52,246 bases of DNA from an uncultured Clostridia bacterium (GCA_947629485.1 CANRDX010000009.1:1-52246), one strand, 5' to 3'. Shown: positions 8,597-16,750, numbered from the stretch's first letter. The notes: generated by a model from the sequence alone, not told the origin. Translations and numbers: made by a program.

Positions 8597-9730
8597 TTAC
8601 CTCTCGTTGTAGATGACGGGAATTTGCACGCCGCAGTTTTCGAGGGCGGCGCGGAATACCGTAAAGAAATCCTCGACGTCCTTCGCGTCGATCGCGCCGA
8701 GCGCGCAGAGACGGAACATGCCGCTTCCCGCGACCTTCCCGGGATAGATCGTGAAGCCGCGTTCGTAGCAGTAGTCGTGGATCTTTTCAAAATTCCAATT
8801 CGGATCGTCGGGATAGAGCACGGCGGAGACGAGACCGGACTGGATCTCGCGGGGAAGGAACTCGCGGAAGCCGAGCGCGTCGACGCCCGCGCGGATGGCG
8901 TTCATCACGCGCGTATGGCGCGCCCACTTCGCCTCTTCCCCCTCTTCAAAGTACTCTTTCAGCCCCTGAATCGCGGCATAGACCGTCTGAACGGGGGGCG
9001 TGAAGTGCATTTCGCCCGTTTTTTCAAAATAGGCATATTGGCGATAGAGGTTGCAGTAATAGGAACGCTTGGGATACGCCGCGGATCTTTCGATCTCCGC
9101 CCTCTTTCCGATGATGAAAGAAAGCCCCGTCATCGCCATGATCCCCTTTTGCGCGGACGCCATGCAGAAGTCCACATTGTCCTTTTTTACGTCGATGGGG
9201 CGCATCGCGAGCGAAGAAGTCGTATCCGTGACGAAGATCGCCCCGTATTTGTGCGCAAGCGCTCCGATCTCGCGGATGGGATTGAGAAGACCCGTTCCCG
9301 TCTCGTGATGCGTCGTATAGACGAGCGCGATCGCGGGATCATCCGCGAGGATCTTTTCCACAAGGGCAAGGTCGGGCTGTTCGTTGATGGGGATCTTCAA
9401 ATCGATGTGATCCAATCCGTAGTAGACGCAGATGTCCGCGGCGCGCGTGCTGTATGCGCCGTTGTCGATCACGAGGATCTTCTTCCCCTCGGGAAGAAGG
9501 GAATTGAGGCACACGTCGATATTGATGGTGCCCGAGCCGCAGAAGAGGACGGACGTATATTCCTCGGGGTCGGCGTGCACGGTCTTCAAAAGATCGGCGC
9601 GCAATTTGCGCATTTTATCTGCAAATTCCCGCTCACGCGGGCAGATATCGGGGACGATCTGCGCCATTTTGACGGTATCCGTCGTCGTGGCAGGCCCCGG
9701 ATTCAGAAGTATGTTTCGTTTGATTTCCAT
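8597..9730 (-). CDS. 2-aminoethylphosphonate transaminase (PhnW/AepZ-like)
   Basis: A 377-residue PLP-dependent class V aminotransferase. In this setting it would run in the synthetic direction, converting phosphonoacetaldehyde to 2-aminoethylphosphonate with an amino donor. The N-terminus LNPGPATTTDTVKMAQ is typical of PhnW-type enzymes. VTDTTSSLAMRPID contains the PLP-interacting Asp, and MASAQKGIMAMTGLSF contains the Schiff-base Lys. FTPPVQTVYAAIQGLKEYFEEG and PGKVAGSGMFRLCALGAID are further family hallmarks. The closest alternative, alanine-glyoxylate aminotransferase, is less likely because PEP mutase and phosphonopyruvate decarboxylase sit on either side. Gaps of 3 and 7 nt to the neighbours show one operon. 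Confidence 0.9.
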   Translation of the reverse strand: MEIKRNILLNPGPATTTDTVKMAQIVPDICPREREFADKMRKLRADLLKTVHADPEEYTSVLFCGSGTINIDVCLNSLLPEGKKILVIDNGAYSTRAADICVYYGLDHIDLKIPINEQPDLALVEKILADDPAIALVYTTHHETGTGLLNPIREIGALAHKYGAIFVTDTTSSLAMRPIDVKKDNVDFCMASAQKGIMAMTGLSFIIGKRAEIERSAAYPKRSYYCNLYRQYAYFEKTGEMHFTPPVQTVYAAIQGLKEYFEEGEEAKWARHTRVMNAIRAGVDALGFREFLPREIQSGLVSAVLYPDDPNWNFEKIHDYCYERGFTIYPGKVAGSGMFRLCALGAIDAKDVEDFFTVFRAALENCGVQIPVIYNER

Positions 9731-9737
9731 GTGTATA

Positions 9738-10877
9738 TTACCTCTTGGTTTTCAGATGATCGACGAAATCGCGCCGATTTTGTATCGACGTCGTTGTCGG
9801 ACGGCCGAGATCGGGACGCGAACCGACGCCGCAGCGGACTTCGATGAAAGAAAGTTTGCCGCCTTTCTTCGCGGTTTCAAGCGCCTTCGTAAGCTGCGCA
9901 TACGTCTCCGCGCGCAGAACGCAGGGATAGCCGCACCCTTCGGCGATCTTGCACAGATCTGCCTTCCCCATCGCCGTGGGCATTCCGCCCACCGTCTCGT
10001 GGGCGGCGTTGTTGATGACGATATGGATAAGATTCGAGGGCTTGCGCGCGCCGATGACCGCCATTGCGCCCATGTGCATGAGGGCGGCGCCGTCGCCGTC
10101 GACGCACCAGACGCGCGTGTGCGGTTTTTCCAGCGCGACGCCGAGCGCGATCGAAGAACTGTGCCCCATCGAGCCGACTGTGAGGAAGTCCCTTCCGTGC
10201 CCCTCCTTCCTCGCTTCTCTGATCTCGAACAGCTCGCGCGAGGCCTTCCCCGTCGTCGATATCACGGGATCGTCGCCGCAGGCGTCTACGATCACGCGAA
10301 GGATCTCCTCGCGCACGAGCGTGCACGCGTTGCCGTATTTTGCGGGAACGTCGTTCTGCAAGGCGCCCTTTCTGACGACGACCGCGGAACTTCTGCCTTC
10401 GGCGGCGCGCTGCTTTGCGATGTCGATGAATGAGGCGAATTCCTCCTCCGTCGTGTTTTTATCGAGGACGAAGGGCTGAATTTCGAGATCTTCGAGCAGT
10501 TTCAGCGTCACCATTCCCTGATAGATATGTTGCGGCTCGTCGTGCACGCCGGGTTCGCCGCGCCAGCCTACAACGAAAAAGACGGGAATGGCATAGACGC
10601 GCTCGTTGAGAAGGGACGCCGCGGGATTGACGATGTTCCCCTCCCCGCTGTTCTGCATATAGACGACGGGGACATTGCCCGTGGCAAGATAGTGCCCCGC
10701 CGCGACAGCGACGGCGTTCCCCTCGTTCGCGGCGACGATATGGCGGTTCCCCTCCGTTCCGTAGCGGGTCACGAGATAGTCGCAGAGCGGTTTTAAGAGG
10801 GAATCGGGCACCCCCGCGAAAAAGGGCTCGTCGCCTGTGAGTTTTTCAATACTGCCGATAAAATTTGCGATTTCCAT
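9738..10877 (-). CDS. Phosphonopyruvate decarboxylase (AepY type)
   Basis: A thiamine-diphosphate enzyme that decarboxylates phosphonopyruvate to phosphonoacetaldehyde and so pulls the unfavourable PEP mutase reaction forward. The 379-residue protein begins with the Pyr domain: FFAGVPDSLLKPL, then NEGNAVAVAAGHYLATG (catalytic Glu region) and QNSGEGNIVNP. The PP domain carries the ThDP motif VWCVDGDGAALMHMGAM (GDG) and ends with NNAAHETVGGMPT. I start at ATG 10877 (MEIANFIG), which has GAGG six bases upstream, rather than the TTG that overlaps this ribosome site. It lies 7 nt upstream of the transaminase gene and 21 nt downstream of the dehydrogenase gene. Confidence 0.92.
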   Translation of the reverse strand: MEIANFIGSIEKLTGDEPFFAGVPDSLLKPLCDYLVTRYGTEGNRHIVAANEGNAVAVAAGHYLATGNVPVVYMQNSGEGNIVNPAASLLNERVYAIPVFFVVGWRGEPGVHDEPQHIYQGMVTLKLLEDLEIQPFVLDKNTTEEEFASFIDIAKQRAAEGRSSAVVVRKGALQNDVPAKYGNACTLVREEILRVIVDACGDDPVISTTGKASRELFEIREARKEGHGRDFLTVGSMGHSSSIALGVALEKPHTRVWCVDGDGAALMHMGAMAVIGARKPSNLIHIVINNAAHETVGGMPTAMGKADLCKIAEGCGYPCVLRAETYAQLTKALETAKKGGKLSFIEVRCGVGSRPDLGRPTTTSIQNRRDFVDHLKTKR

Positions 10878-10898
10878 ACCGTTCCTCAAACAGACAAT

Positions 10899-11981
10899 TT
10901 AACGACTGTAAAATTTTACAAATTCCTCACGCGAGCACACCCCATATTTTTCGTAGGAAAAATGAACGGGATCGTTCGCAAGTGACGCATACCATTCGTA
11001 GATTTTATCAAGGCAGGGCGTTTTCACGTCTGCAAACAGAGCGATCTGCTGCAGGATCGATAGTCCGTAGGGAAAATCCGCCGTAAAATAGCGCGACGAA
11101 AAGTCGGGAATATACCCGCCCTCTGCGGAACACATGGGCGTTTCAAGACCCCGAAAACTTGCGATGCTTGTGATTTTAGCGGTGAGGTGTTGCGGCGTTT
11201 CGCTCTCGTAATGCAGGCGCAACGACCTGACGTCGGACAGATCGAATTCCGAAAAGGCGGCACATATTTTCTGTACTTCACTGTCGCAGGAAAAAAGAAG
11301 ATCGGAAGAAGCATCGTCCCACTCTTCATAGAAGAGCGGAATATGCGCATAGACGGTCCCTTTTTGATATTCATGAAAGAGCGAATACAGACGAGACGTG
11401 TGCAGGATCGGATTGGAAGGCGTCATCGTGACGGCAAGATAGTTGGGCAAAGACCCGCACGGCATATCGAAGATCTGCGTCATGAGATCGCAGCATGCAC
11501 GACATTCCGCCGACGGGATCGAAGCGAGATAGAGCTTTTCGCGGTATCCGGAAGCACATACCGTCTTGCCATATTCTTTGAGACGGGCAACAGAGGGTAC
11601 GCGCTGCAACCCAAACAAGATACCGCCCCGACGAAGTGTTTCCGAAAAGGCGAACTCCATGCCGCCCGTTCCCGGGACCAACCCCACCTTCGTTCCACAG
11701 ATGACAAACGGACAAACTTTTTTCGCCGTTTCCTCCGCCATAAATGCAGGTACGGTAATAAAGATCAGTTTCGCACCTTCAAATGCCTCGCGCGGATCGG
11801 AAGTCGCAACGACTTCTCCGTGCAATTTCTCGATCCCTTTCTCGTCTACGATCGAAAGCCTATGCGAAAAGAGATGCGGTTTTGAAGTATATACATAGGT
11901 CTCATAACCCTTTGCGGCAAGATGGACCGCGAATTGCGTTCCGACGTTTCCCCCTCCGACGACTGCGGCCTTCACACTCAT
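10899..11981 (-). CDS. NAD/NADP octopine/nopaline dehydrogenase-like protein
   Basis: A 360-residue protein with an N-terminal Rossmann fold (VVGGGNVGTQFAVHLAAKG, residues 6-24) and an alpha-helical C-terminal domain. That is the two-domain layout of the octopine/nopaline dehydrogenase family. FITVPAFMAEE and GTGGMEFAF are the typical cofactor-side stretches. TMTPSNPILHTSRLY (around residue 205) matches the conserved Asn/His/Arg region of the C-terminal domain. Known members join the amine of an amino acid to an alpha-keto acid by reductive amination. It sits between licD and the phosphonopyruvate decarboxylase gene, 3 and 21 nt away, so it is probably co-expressed with the AEP pathway. A reaction on AEP and pyruvate or phosphonopyruvate would give an opine-like phosphonate, but that is my inference. 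Ketopantoate reductase is a more distant alternative. It has RBS GGGGTG and ATG. Confidence 0.72.
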   Translation of the reverse strand: MSVKAAVVGGGNVGTQFAVHLAAKGYETYVYTSKPHLFSHRLSIVDEKGIEKLHGEVVATSDPREAFEGAKLIFITVPAFMAEETAKKVCPFVICGTKVGLVPGTGGMEFAFSETLRRGGILFGLQRVPSVARLKEYGKTVCASGYREKLYLASIPSAECRACCDLMTQIFDMPCGSLPNYLAVTMTPSNPILHTSRLYSLFHEYQKGTVYAHIPLFYEEWDDASSDLLFSCDSEVQKICAAFSEFDLSDVRSLRLHYESETPQHLTAKITSIASFRGLETPMCSAEGGYIPDFSSRYFTADFPYGLSILQQIALFADVKTPCLDKIYEWYASLANDPVHFSYEKYGVCSREEFVKFYSR

Positions 11982-11984
11982 TGC

Positions 11985-12794
11985 TCAAACACCCCTTTCC
12001 CAGACTTTCAGCCCGTGCGTGACGCGTTTGTTTTCGGGCGGAAGTTGCATATAGTCGTGATAGCACAGGGTGAGCACTTCGTCGTATGCCGCGACGGAAT
12101 AAAACGATTCCGTCTCGAACGGAAGCTCTATGAACGAGAGATATTTTTCGCGCTCCACCGCCGTATCGTCCAATCCGAAGCACGTTATGCCGACCTTTTT
12201 GCTCGTATCGAAATCGTAGCGCAGGGCGTTCTTCGTCGCCTTGCGCGAGGCGCGCGCCTTCCCATAGAGAAAGCAGCCGAGATAGAAGGGAAAGAGCAGA
12301 CCGCGAAGAACAAGCGTCCACTTCTTATCGGGCACAGCCCAACGCGCAAGGGCGCAGATCCCCGAATATTTGACCTTCTTTTTGCAGAGCTTTTTGAATT
12401 CCTTCTCGTCCTCGGGCACGCCGTCTAACGGAAAGACGTCGATGTAGAGATAGGGCACTTCGATGTGCGACCAGCTTTTGAGACCGTATCTGGAATCCAT
12501 GAGCTTATAGAAGGGATAGAAAGCCTTCTTTCCCCTATCCTCGGAGAGCAGAAAATGTTCGCCGAATTGGATCTCCCCCGACTGCACGAGCGCATACAGC
12601 CTCTCGTAATCGGGGCGGGGCATCACGACGTCCACGTCGTCGTCCCACGGGATAAACCCTTTATGGCGCACCGCGCCGAGCAGAGTGCCGTACGCGAGAG
12701 AATATCTCAGCCCGTGCGCCCTGCAAACCCTGTCGAACTCCGAGAGGATCCCGAGCAATGCGGCATGTATTTCGTCAAGTGTAAGCGTTTTCAA
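11985..12794 (-). CDS. LicD family phosphotransferase
   Basis: LicD proteins transfer phosphocholine (or a related CMP-activated head group) from CDP/CMP donors to surface glycans or teichoic acids. The 269-residue protein has the family core SLAYGTLLGAVRHKGFIPWD followed by the acidic DDDVDV metal site near residues 48-53. DVFPLDGVPEDEKEFKKL and the C-terminal YDEVLTLCYHDYMQLPP are also typical. I start at TTG 12794 (MKTLTLDEIH), which has GGAGG at a 5-nt spacing; the upstream GTG at 12806 overlaps that ribosome site. It is the first gene after the terminator at 12822-12876 and heads the AEP operon, so the head group it transfers is likely AEP-derived rather than choline. Confidence 0.85.
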   Translation of the reverse strand: MKTLTLDEIHAALLGILSEFDRVCRAHGLRYSLAYGTLLGAVRHKGFIPWDDDVDVVMPRPDYERLYALVQSGEIQFGEHFLLSEDRGKKAFYPFYKLMDSRYGLKSWSHIEVPYLYIDVFPLDGVPEDEKEFKKLCKKKVKYSGICALARWAVPDKKWTLVLRGLLFPFYLGCFLYGKARASRKATKNALRYDFDTSKKVGITCFGLDDTAVEREKYLSFIELPFETESFYSVAAYDEVLTLCYHDYMQLPPENKRVTHGLKVWERGV

Positions 12795-12821
12795 AATTTC
12801 CTCCACGTTTCAAAAAAGCAT

Positions 12822-12876
12822 AAAAAACAGGACATCGGACCGCCTAAAAGAGGCAGCCGACGTCCTTATCCGATGT
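12822..12876 (-). terminator. Intrinsic terminator or attenuator between the glycosyltransferase and licD
   Basis: On the minus strand an 8-bp stem (12869-12876 with 12832-12839) encloses a second short stem (GCCT/AGGC) and is followed within 4 nt by TTTTTT, and then by another TTTTTT. The stop codon of the glycosyltransferase frame (12844-12846) lies inside the loop region. Expression of licD and the AEP genes therefore needs read-through or a promoter that I cannot identify with confidence. Confidence 0.6.
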
Positions 12877-14130
12877 GATGTTCAGTTTACCGTTCCGTGC
12901 TGTTGCAGCACGCCTGCGAGCGGAGGCGCTCGCCGTCAAAGCTCTATAAGCACCCCCCCCCTTATTCAACTTTTTGAAGCGATCCCCCTGCAATTCGTTG
13001 CAAAGGGAAAGATATGCCTCGGCGGTATCCGCCCACGAAGAAGTCACCGTCTCCGCGGCGCGTATGCCCGCCTCGCGTAATTTCGATTTGTCCGCAAAGA
13101 TCTCCGCGATCTTTTCGGCGAATTTCTCCTCGTCGACGGGCGCGGTGTATCCGTTCACGCCGTCTGAAATCCTCTCGCTGCACCCCGAATTTTCGGCGAC
13201 GAGGGAAGCTACGCCGTTGCTTGCCGCTTCCATGACGACGATGGGATCGGTATCGAAGAGGCTTGCTGTGACGAAGAGGTCGGCGGCGATGTAATATTGC
13301 CGCACAACGGCGCGGTCGGAGATCCTTCCCGTGAACGTGACGGCGTCCGAAAGCCCGAGCGCCTCGGCGTCCTTTTGCATCGAGACCCTGTCCTCGCCGT
13401 CGCCGACAACGATGTAGCGGAAAGAAAGCCCGCGTGAGCGCGCGATATTCAAGCTGTGGAGCACAAACGAGACCATTTTGTAGCGGAGGAGCCGCCCGAC
13501 AAAGAGCAGGACGTTCTCCCCCTCTTCAAGCCCGAGCGCATTCCGCGCCGCGGCGCGCGCCGCCTCGTCCGCAGGCCGCTTCTCAAAGACGGATCCGTTG
13601 CGAATGACGCGGATCTCGCCCATGCGGGAGCACGGATAGCTCCCGATCTCGGGAAGCATGCAATTTGCGACGGTCGCGATCGCGTCGCAATATCTGACCT
13701 TCACGAGCTGCGTGCGGAGCAAGAGCCGCGAGAGCCACTTTGTTTTGAGATATTGCCGGTAGGCTTCGAGAAGTTTGGTGTGCATCGTCATGACGATGGG
13801 AACATGACGCTTCCTTCCCACCCTTATGCCGATCCTCGCCATGCCCGAAAGCGTTTGCAGATGCACGAAATCGGGGGCAAACTCCACGAGTTTTTTCATC
13901 TTTTTCCGAGAAATATGCGTGAGCGCAATGGGATTGTTCGGAATGACGCGAAGGGAGGGAAAGCGCACGATCTCAAAGGGATAGTTTTCCGCGCTCCCGA
14001 CGCCGTATTCGGGGCATGCAAGCAAGACCTCGTGCCCTTTGGCGACGAGCGCATTCACATAGCCGAGGACGGCAGCCTCCGTTCCCCCGATCCCGGGATA
14101 AAAATTGTCTGTACAAACGAGAATACGCAT
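12844..14130 (-). CDS. Family 4 glycosyltransferase, glycolipid-synthase-like
   Basis: A 428-residue GT-B fold enzyme. N-terminal half: LVCTDNFYPGIGGTEAAVLG and a segment with HVPIVMTMHTKLLEAYRQY, which resembles the THT-YxxY stretch of diacylglycerol glucosyltransferases. The UDP-sugar half has LLFVGRLLRYK, YIVVGDGEDR, and VVMEAASNGVASLV with the conserved Glu pair. A glycolipid-anchor role is therefore possible. Start ATG 14130 has GAGGT six bases upstream. The last 32 residues (after LNKGGG) are Arg/Ala-rich, read through two hairpins and end inside a terminator, and follow a run of nine G. A one-base change in that run would end the protein within a few codons, so the tail may be a frameshift artefact or a phase-variable form. 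It lies 42 nt after ftsZ on the same strand. Confidence 0.82.
   Translation of the reverse strand: MRILVCTDNFYPGIGGTEAAVLGYVNALVAKGHEVLLACPEYGVGSAENYPFEIVRFPSLRVIPNNPIALTHISRKKMKKLVEFAPDFVHLQTLSGMARIGIRVGRKRHVPIVMTMHTKLLEAYRQYLKTKWLSRLLLRTQLVKVRYCDAIATVANCMLPEIGSYPCSRMGEIRVIRNGSVFEKRPADEAARAAARNALGLEEGENVLLFVGRLLRYKMVSFVLHSLNIARSRGLSFRYIVVGDGEDRVSMQKDAEALGLSDAVTFTGRISDRAVVRQYYIAADLFVTASLFDTDPIVVMEAASNGVASLVAENSGCSERISDGVNGYTAPVDEEKFAEKIAEIFADKSKLREAGIRAAETVTSSWADTAEAYLSLCNELQGDRFKKLNKGGGAYRALTASASARRRAATARNGKLNITSDKDVGCLF
12896..12933. other. Two adjacent perfect hairpins in the glycosyltransferase 3' tail
   Basis: CGTGCTG-TTG-CAGCACG (12896-12912) and GCGAGCG-GAGG-CGCTCGC (12916-12933) are both 7-bp perfect stems, 3 nt apart. 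Such structure is typical of a 3' untranslated or intergenic stretch rather than of coding sequence. It supports the view that the glycosyltransferase really ends before this point. Confidence 0.6.
12953..12961. repeat. Homopolymer tract (G9 on the coding strand)
   Basis: Nine consecutive C on the plus strand read as G9 in the glycosyltransferase gene, coding for the Gly run after KKLNK. With G10 the frame stops at 12944-12946 and with G8 at 12936-12938. With G9 it runs on for about 32 more codons into a terminator. Confidence 0.9.
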
Positions 14131-14172
14131 AGAGACCTCGAAAATGCCACGTGCACCCGAATTACGCGCCGA

Positions 14173-15513
14173 TCACTTCCTCTTGCCGAGCAATTTGCGA
14201 ACGTAAGGAGGAAGATGCCTGCCCGCGTCGTCGGGATCCTCGGAAGGAGCGGGATCGCTTGCGGGAGCATGTTCCCCAGCAGGCTGCTGATAGATGTCCG
14301 CGGGGGCGTACGGCCTCTGCGGAGGCTGGCGGTATGCGTTTTGCGGCGCGGCTTGCGGCGCGGGACGGCCGTAGATCGCCGTGTAGGGATCGACGGGGGG
14401 CGCGGGCGTTTCGCGCACAGGCTCCTGCGGCGCGGAGAGCTGCCTCTCCCTTGCGAACGCCGTCTGGCGGGCGTCAAGCTCGGAAAGGATCTCCGCCGCG
14501 GAAGGGAAGCCCGTCGCGATCACGGTGACCTCCACTTCCTCCTGGATCTCGGGATCGACAGCGGCGCCGAAAATGATATTCGCGTTATAGTCTACGACGC
14601 TGCGGACAAGCCCCACGGCAGTATTGATCTCGCCGATGGAGAGATCGTTCCCGCCCACGACGTTGATGATGATGCCCGTCGCGCCCTCGATGGTCGTTTC
14701 GAGAAGCGGGCTGTTCACGGCGTGGCGGACTGCCTCCACGATCCTGTTCTCGCCCTTCGCAACGCCGACGCCCATGTGCGCAAGCCCTCTGTCTTTGAGA
14801 ATGGTGCGCACGTCTGCAAAATCGAGATTGATGAGAGAAGGCGTGACGATGAGATCGGCGATCCCGCGGATGCCCTGTTTGAGCACGTCGTCTGCGACGG
14901 CGAACGCCTCGGTAATGGGTACGCTCTTGTTGACGACCTCGTTGATCTTCTCGTTGGGAATGATCACGAGCGTATCGACATACTTGCGCAGGTTGTCGAT
15001 CCCGCGCGTCGCGTTCTCCATGCGCTTTTTCCCCTCGAACTCGAAAGGCTCCGTGACGACGGCGACCGTGAGGATCTTCATATCCTTCGCGATCTTGGCG
15101 ATGACGGGCGCGGCGCCCGTGCCCGTGCCGCCTCCCATGCCCGCGGTGATGAAGAGAAGATTCGTCCCCTCGATGGCGCGCGTAAGCTCCTCTTTGTTTT
15201 CCTCTGCCGCCTCTCTTCCCACTTCGGGATCGGCGCCTGCGCCGAGGCCGTTCGTCTTTTGCGCGCCGATCTGGATCTTGACGGGCGCTTTATTGCACAA
15301 AAGGATCTGCGCGTCGGTATTGACGGCGATGTACTCCGCGCTGGTGATATTGGAATCGATCATGCGGTTGACGGCGTTGTTTCCCGCGCCGCCGACGCCG
15401 ATCACTCTGATCTTGGGAATGCCGTTGGAGACGATCTTTCCGTATCCCTGTTCCTTCGGGCGTTCCTCGCTGCCTTCGTTCCTGCCGTAATAGGGCATAT
15501 TATCGTTATACAT
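14173..15513 (-). CDS. ftsZ: Cell division protein FtsZ
   Basis: The tubulin-like GTPase that forms the Z ring at midcell. The core starts at about residue 31 (IPKIRVIGVGGAGNNAVNRM). The nucleotide loop MGGGTGTGAAPVIA lies at residues 126-139, and the T7 region NLDFADV is present. A Pro/Gln-rich linker (about 345-425) leads to a basic C-terminal peptide ending PPYVRKLLGKRK, which would bind FtsA/SepF-type anchors. The first 30 residues are a charged extension. Length 446 is somewhat long because of the linker. The ATG at 15513 has GGAGGT upstream, inside the 3' end of ftsA, with 2 nt between the genes. It is co-transcribed with ftsA from the promoter at 16722-16750. Confidence 0.97.
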   Translation of the reverse strand: MYNDNMPYYGRNEGSEERPKEQGYGKIVSNGIPKIRVIGVGGAGNNAVNRMIDSNITSAEYIAVNTDAQILLCNKAPVKIQIGAQKTNGLGAGADPEVGREAAEENKEELTRAIEGTNLLFITAGMGGGTGTGAAPVIAKIAKDMKILTVAVVTEPFEFEGKKRMENATRGIDNLRKYVDTLVIIPNEKINEVVNKSVPITEAFAVADDVLKQGIRGIADLIVTPSLINLDFADVRTILKDRGLAHMGVGVAKGENRIVEAVRHAVNSPLLETTIEGATGIIINVVGGNDLSIGEINTAVGLVRSVVDYNANIIFGAAVDPEIQEEVEVTVIATGFPSAAEILSELDARQTAFARERQLSAPQEPVRETPAPPVDPYTAIYGRPAPQAAPQNAYRQPPQRPYAPADIYQQPAGEHAPASDPAPSEDPDDAGRHLPPYVRKLLGKRK

Positions 15514-15515
15514 CT

Positions 15516-16667
15516 TTAACCTCCGAATCCTTTGAATATGCGGTTCAAGATCCCCTCTTTCGAGCGATCTTCGTAAGCCATGTCGATGAGCGCGATGCGC
15601 GAACTCATCGTCGGCTTGTTGTAGTAGGGCAATTCGGGCGTGATCGCTTCGACCACGCGGCTTATCCTCTTGGAAACGTGTTCGAGCGCGCCCCGTATCT
15701 CCGTGATCCCCTCTCCCGTGATGTAGAGCGGCTTATAGTCGAGTTCCTTCGACGAGCACTCTTCGAGAAATCCTCCGACCGCTTCGCAGAGCATGTCCAA
15801 GCCCTCCTTCACGATCTCCGTAACTTTATCCGGTTCGATCTCGTAGGTCTCTCCGCCGAATACGAACTCCGCCTTTTTTGCGCCGCTCTTCGCGTAGAGA
15901 TTGGCTTTTTGAAGGAGCGCGCCCGCGGCCTCGAAAGAGAGGGAGAACGCTTCCATCAGTCTGACGATGATATTCACTCTCCCGACCCAAAAATTGCGCT
16001 GGCACAGCACTCCGTTGCCGAGCACCATAGAGACCGTAGAGGAGAGGAAGCCCGAATCGAGGAAAAACGCCGTTTCGTCGCGCGTTTCGCTGGGGATGAG
16101 ATAGCTTGCCATCGCAAGCTCCGTGGGCAGAAAACGGACGTTGATCTTCATGTTCTTGAACAGACCTTCGATCGTTTGCGCAAAATAATCGGTGCAATAA
16201 AAATACGACAGGGCGGCGACCAGCGACGTCGAAGTAAGCCCGACGGGATCGATCACGCGGCGGTTGTCCCCCGTGATGTAGATCATGCTCGTCGCGCGGA
16301 TGAAGCGGTACCCTTCAAGTTCCTCTCTGCCCGCCTCGAACAGCCCGTCGATCTCCGCTTTGCCGATCTTGCGCTTGCCGGGAAAGCCCGATACCTGCTG
16401 TTTCGTCAAAACGGTGGAGAAATCGCCGGGCACGCCGACAAAAATTTCTTTTATGGAGGCGTTGCACGTCTTTTCGACGGCGCCGATCGCGCGGAACACC
16501 GCTTCCGCCAGCTTGTCTTTATCAAAAAAACCGTTCTCGTCGTATCCTTCGTACGGCTCGGTCCTGCTTGCTTTGAAAATAAATGTGCGGTTCACGCCCC
16601 GCTCCCCGACGATGACCGTGATCTCGGATGAACGGATATCCAACACCGCTACGCTCTTGCGACTCAT
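15516..16667 (-). CDS. ftsA: Cell division protein FtsA
   Basis: An actin-like ATPase that tethers FtsZ to the membrane. I start at ATG 16667 (MSRKSVAVLDIRSSEI), preceded by AGGAGAAAGG; the longer frame begins upstream of a strong promoter and cannot be translated from it. The 383-residue protein shows the N-terminal phosphate loop (VAVLDIRSSEITVIVG), an SHS2-like 1C region (IKEIFVGVPGDFSTVL), FFLDSGFLSSTVSMV as phosphate 2, and YITGEGITEIRGA. The last residues (GILNRIFKGFGG) form a short amphipathic helix, the usual membrane-targeting sequence. It overlaps almost directly with ftsZ (2-nt gap). Confidence 0.92.
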   Translation of the reverse strand: MSRKSVAVLDIRSSEITVIVGERGVNRTFIFKASRTEPYEGYDENGFFDKDKLAEAVFRAIGAVEKTCNASIKEIFVGVPGDFSTVLTKQQVSGFPGKRKIGKAEIDGLFEAGREELEGYRFIRATSMIYITGDNRRVIDPVGLTSTSLVAALSYFYCTDYFAQTIEGLFKNMKINVRFLPTELAMASYLIPSETRDETAFFLDSGFLSSTVSMVLGNGVLCQRNFWVGRVNIIVRLMEAFSLSFEAAGALLQKANLYAKSGAKKAEFVFGGETYEIEPDKVTEIVKEGLDMLCEAVGGFLEECSSKELDYKPLYITGEGITEIRGALEHVSKRISRVVEAITPELPYYNKPTMSSRIALIDMAYEDRSKEGILNRIFKGFGG

Positions 16668-16721
16668 TCCTTTCTCCTGTGTATCCGTGTGGGATCCTTG
16701 CGCGCTTGCGCGTGTGTAACA

Positions 16722-16750
16722 ATTATAACAGAACATGCCCACCATGTCAA
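16722..16750 (-). promoter_or_regulatory. Consensus sigma-A promoter of ftsAZ
   Basis: On the minus strand TTGACA (16745-16750) and TATAAT (16722-16727) are both perfect matches to consensus and are separated by exactly 17 bp. The start point would be near 16715, giving a leader of about 48 nt before ftsA. Confidence 0.9.

Noticed and set aside
7367-9847. An 826-codon open frame on the plus strand across three phosphonate genes
   Set aside because: It crosses three well-recognised genes on the other strand and their intergenic gaps, and its product shows no family motif. It is a shadow of GC-rich coding.
10527-10796. Short plus-strand frame within the phosphonopyruvate decarboxylase gene
   Set aside because: It lies fully inside a recognised gene, lacks a ribosome site and has no independent support.
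12844-12952. The 32-residue C-terminal tail of the glycosyltransferase as a genuine domain
   Set aside because: It follows a G9 tract, crosses two perfect hairpins and ends in a terminator; I treat it as probable read-through in a shifted frame rather than as a functional domain.
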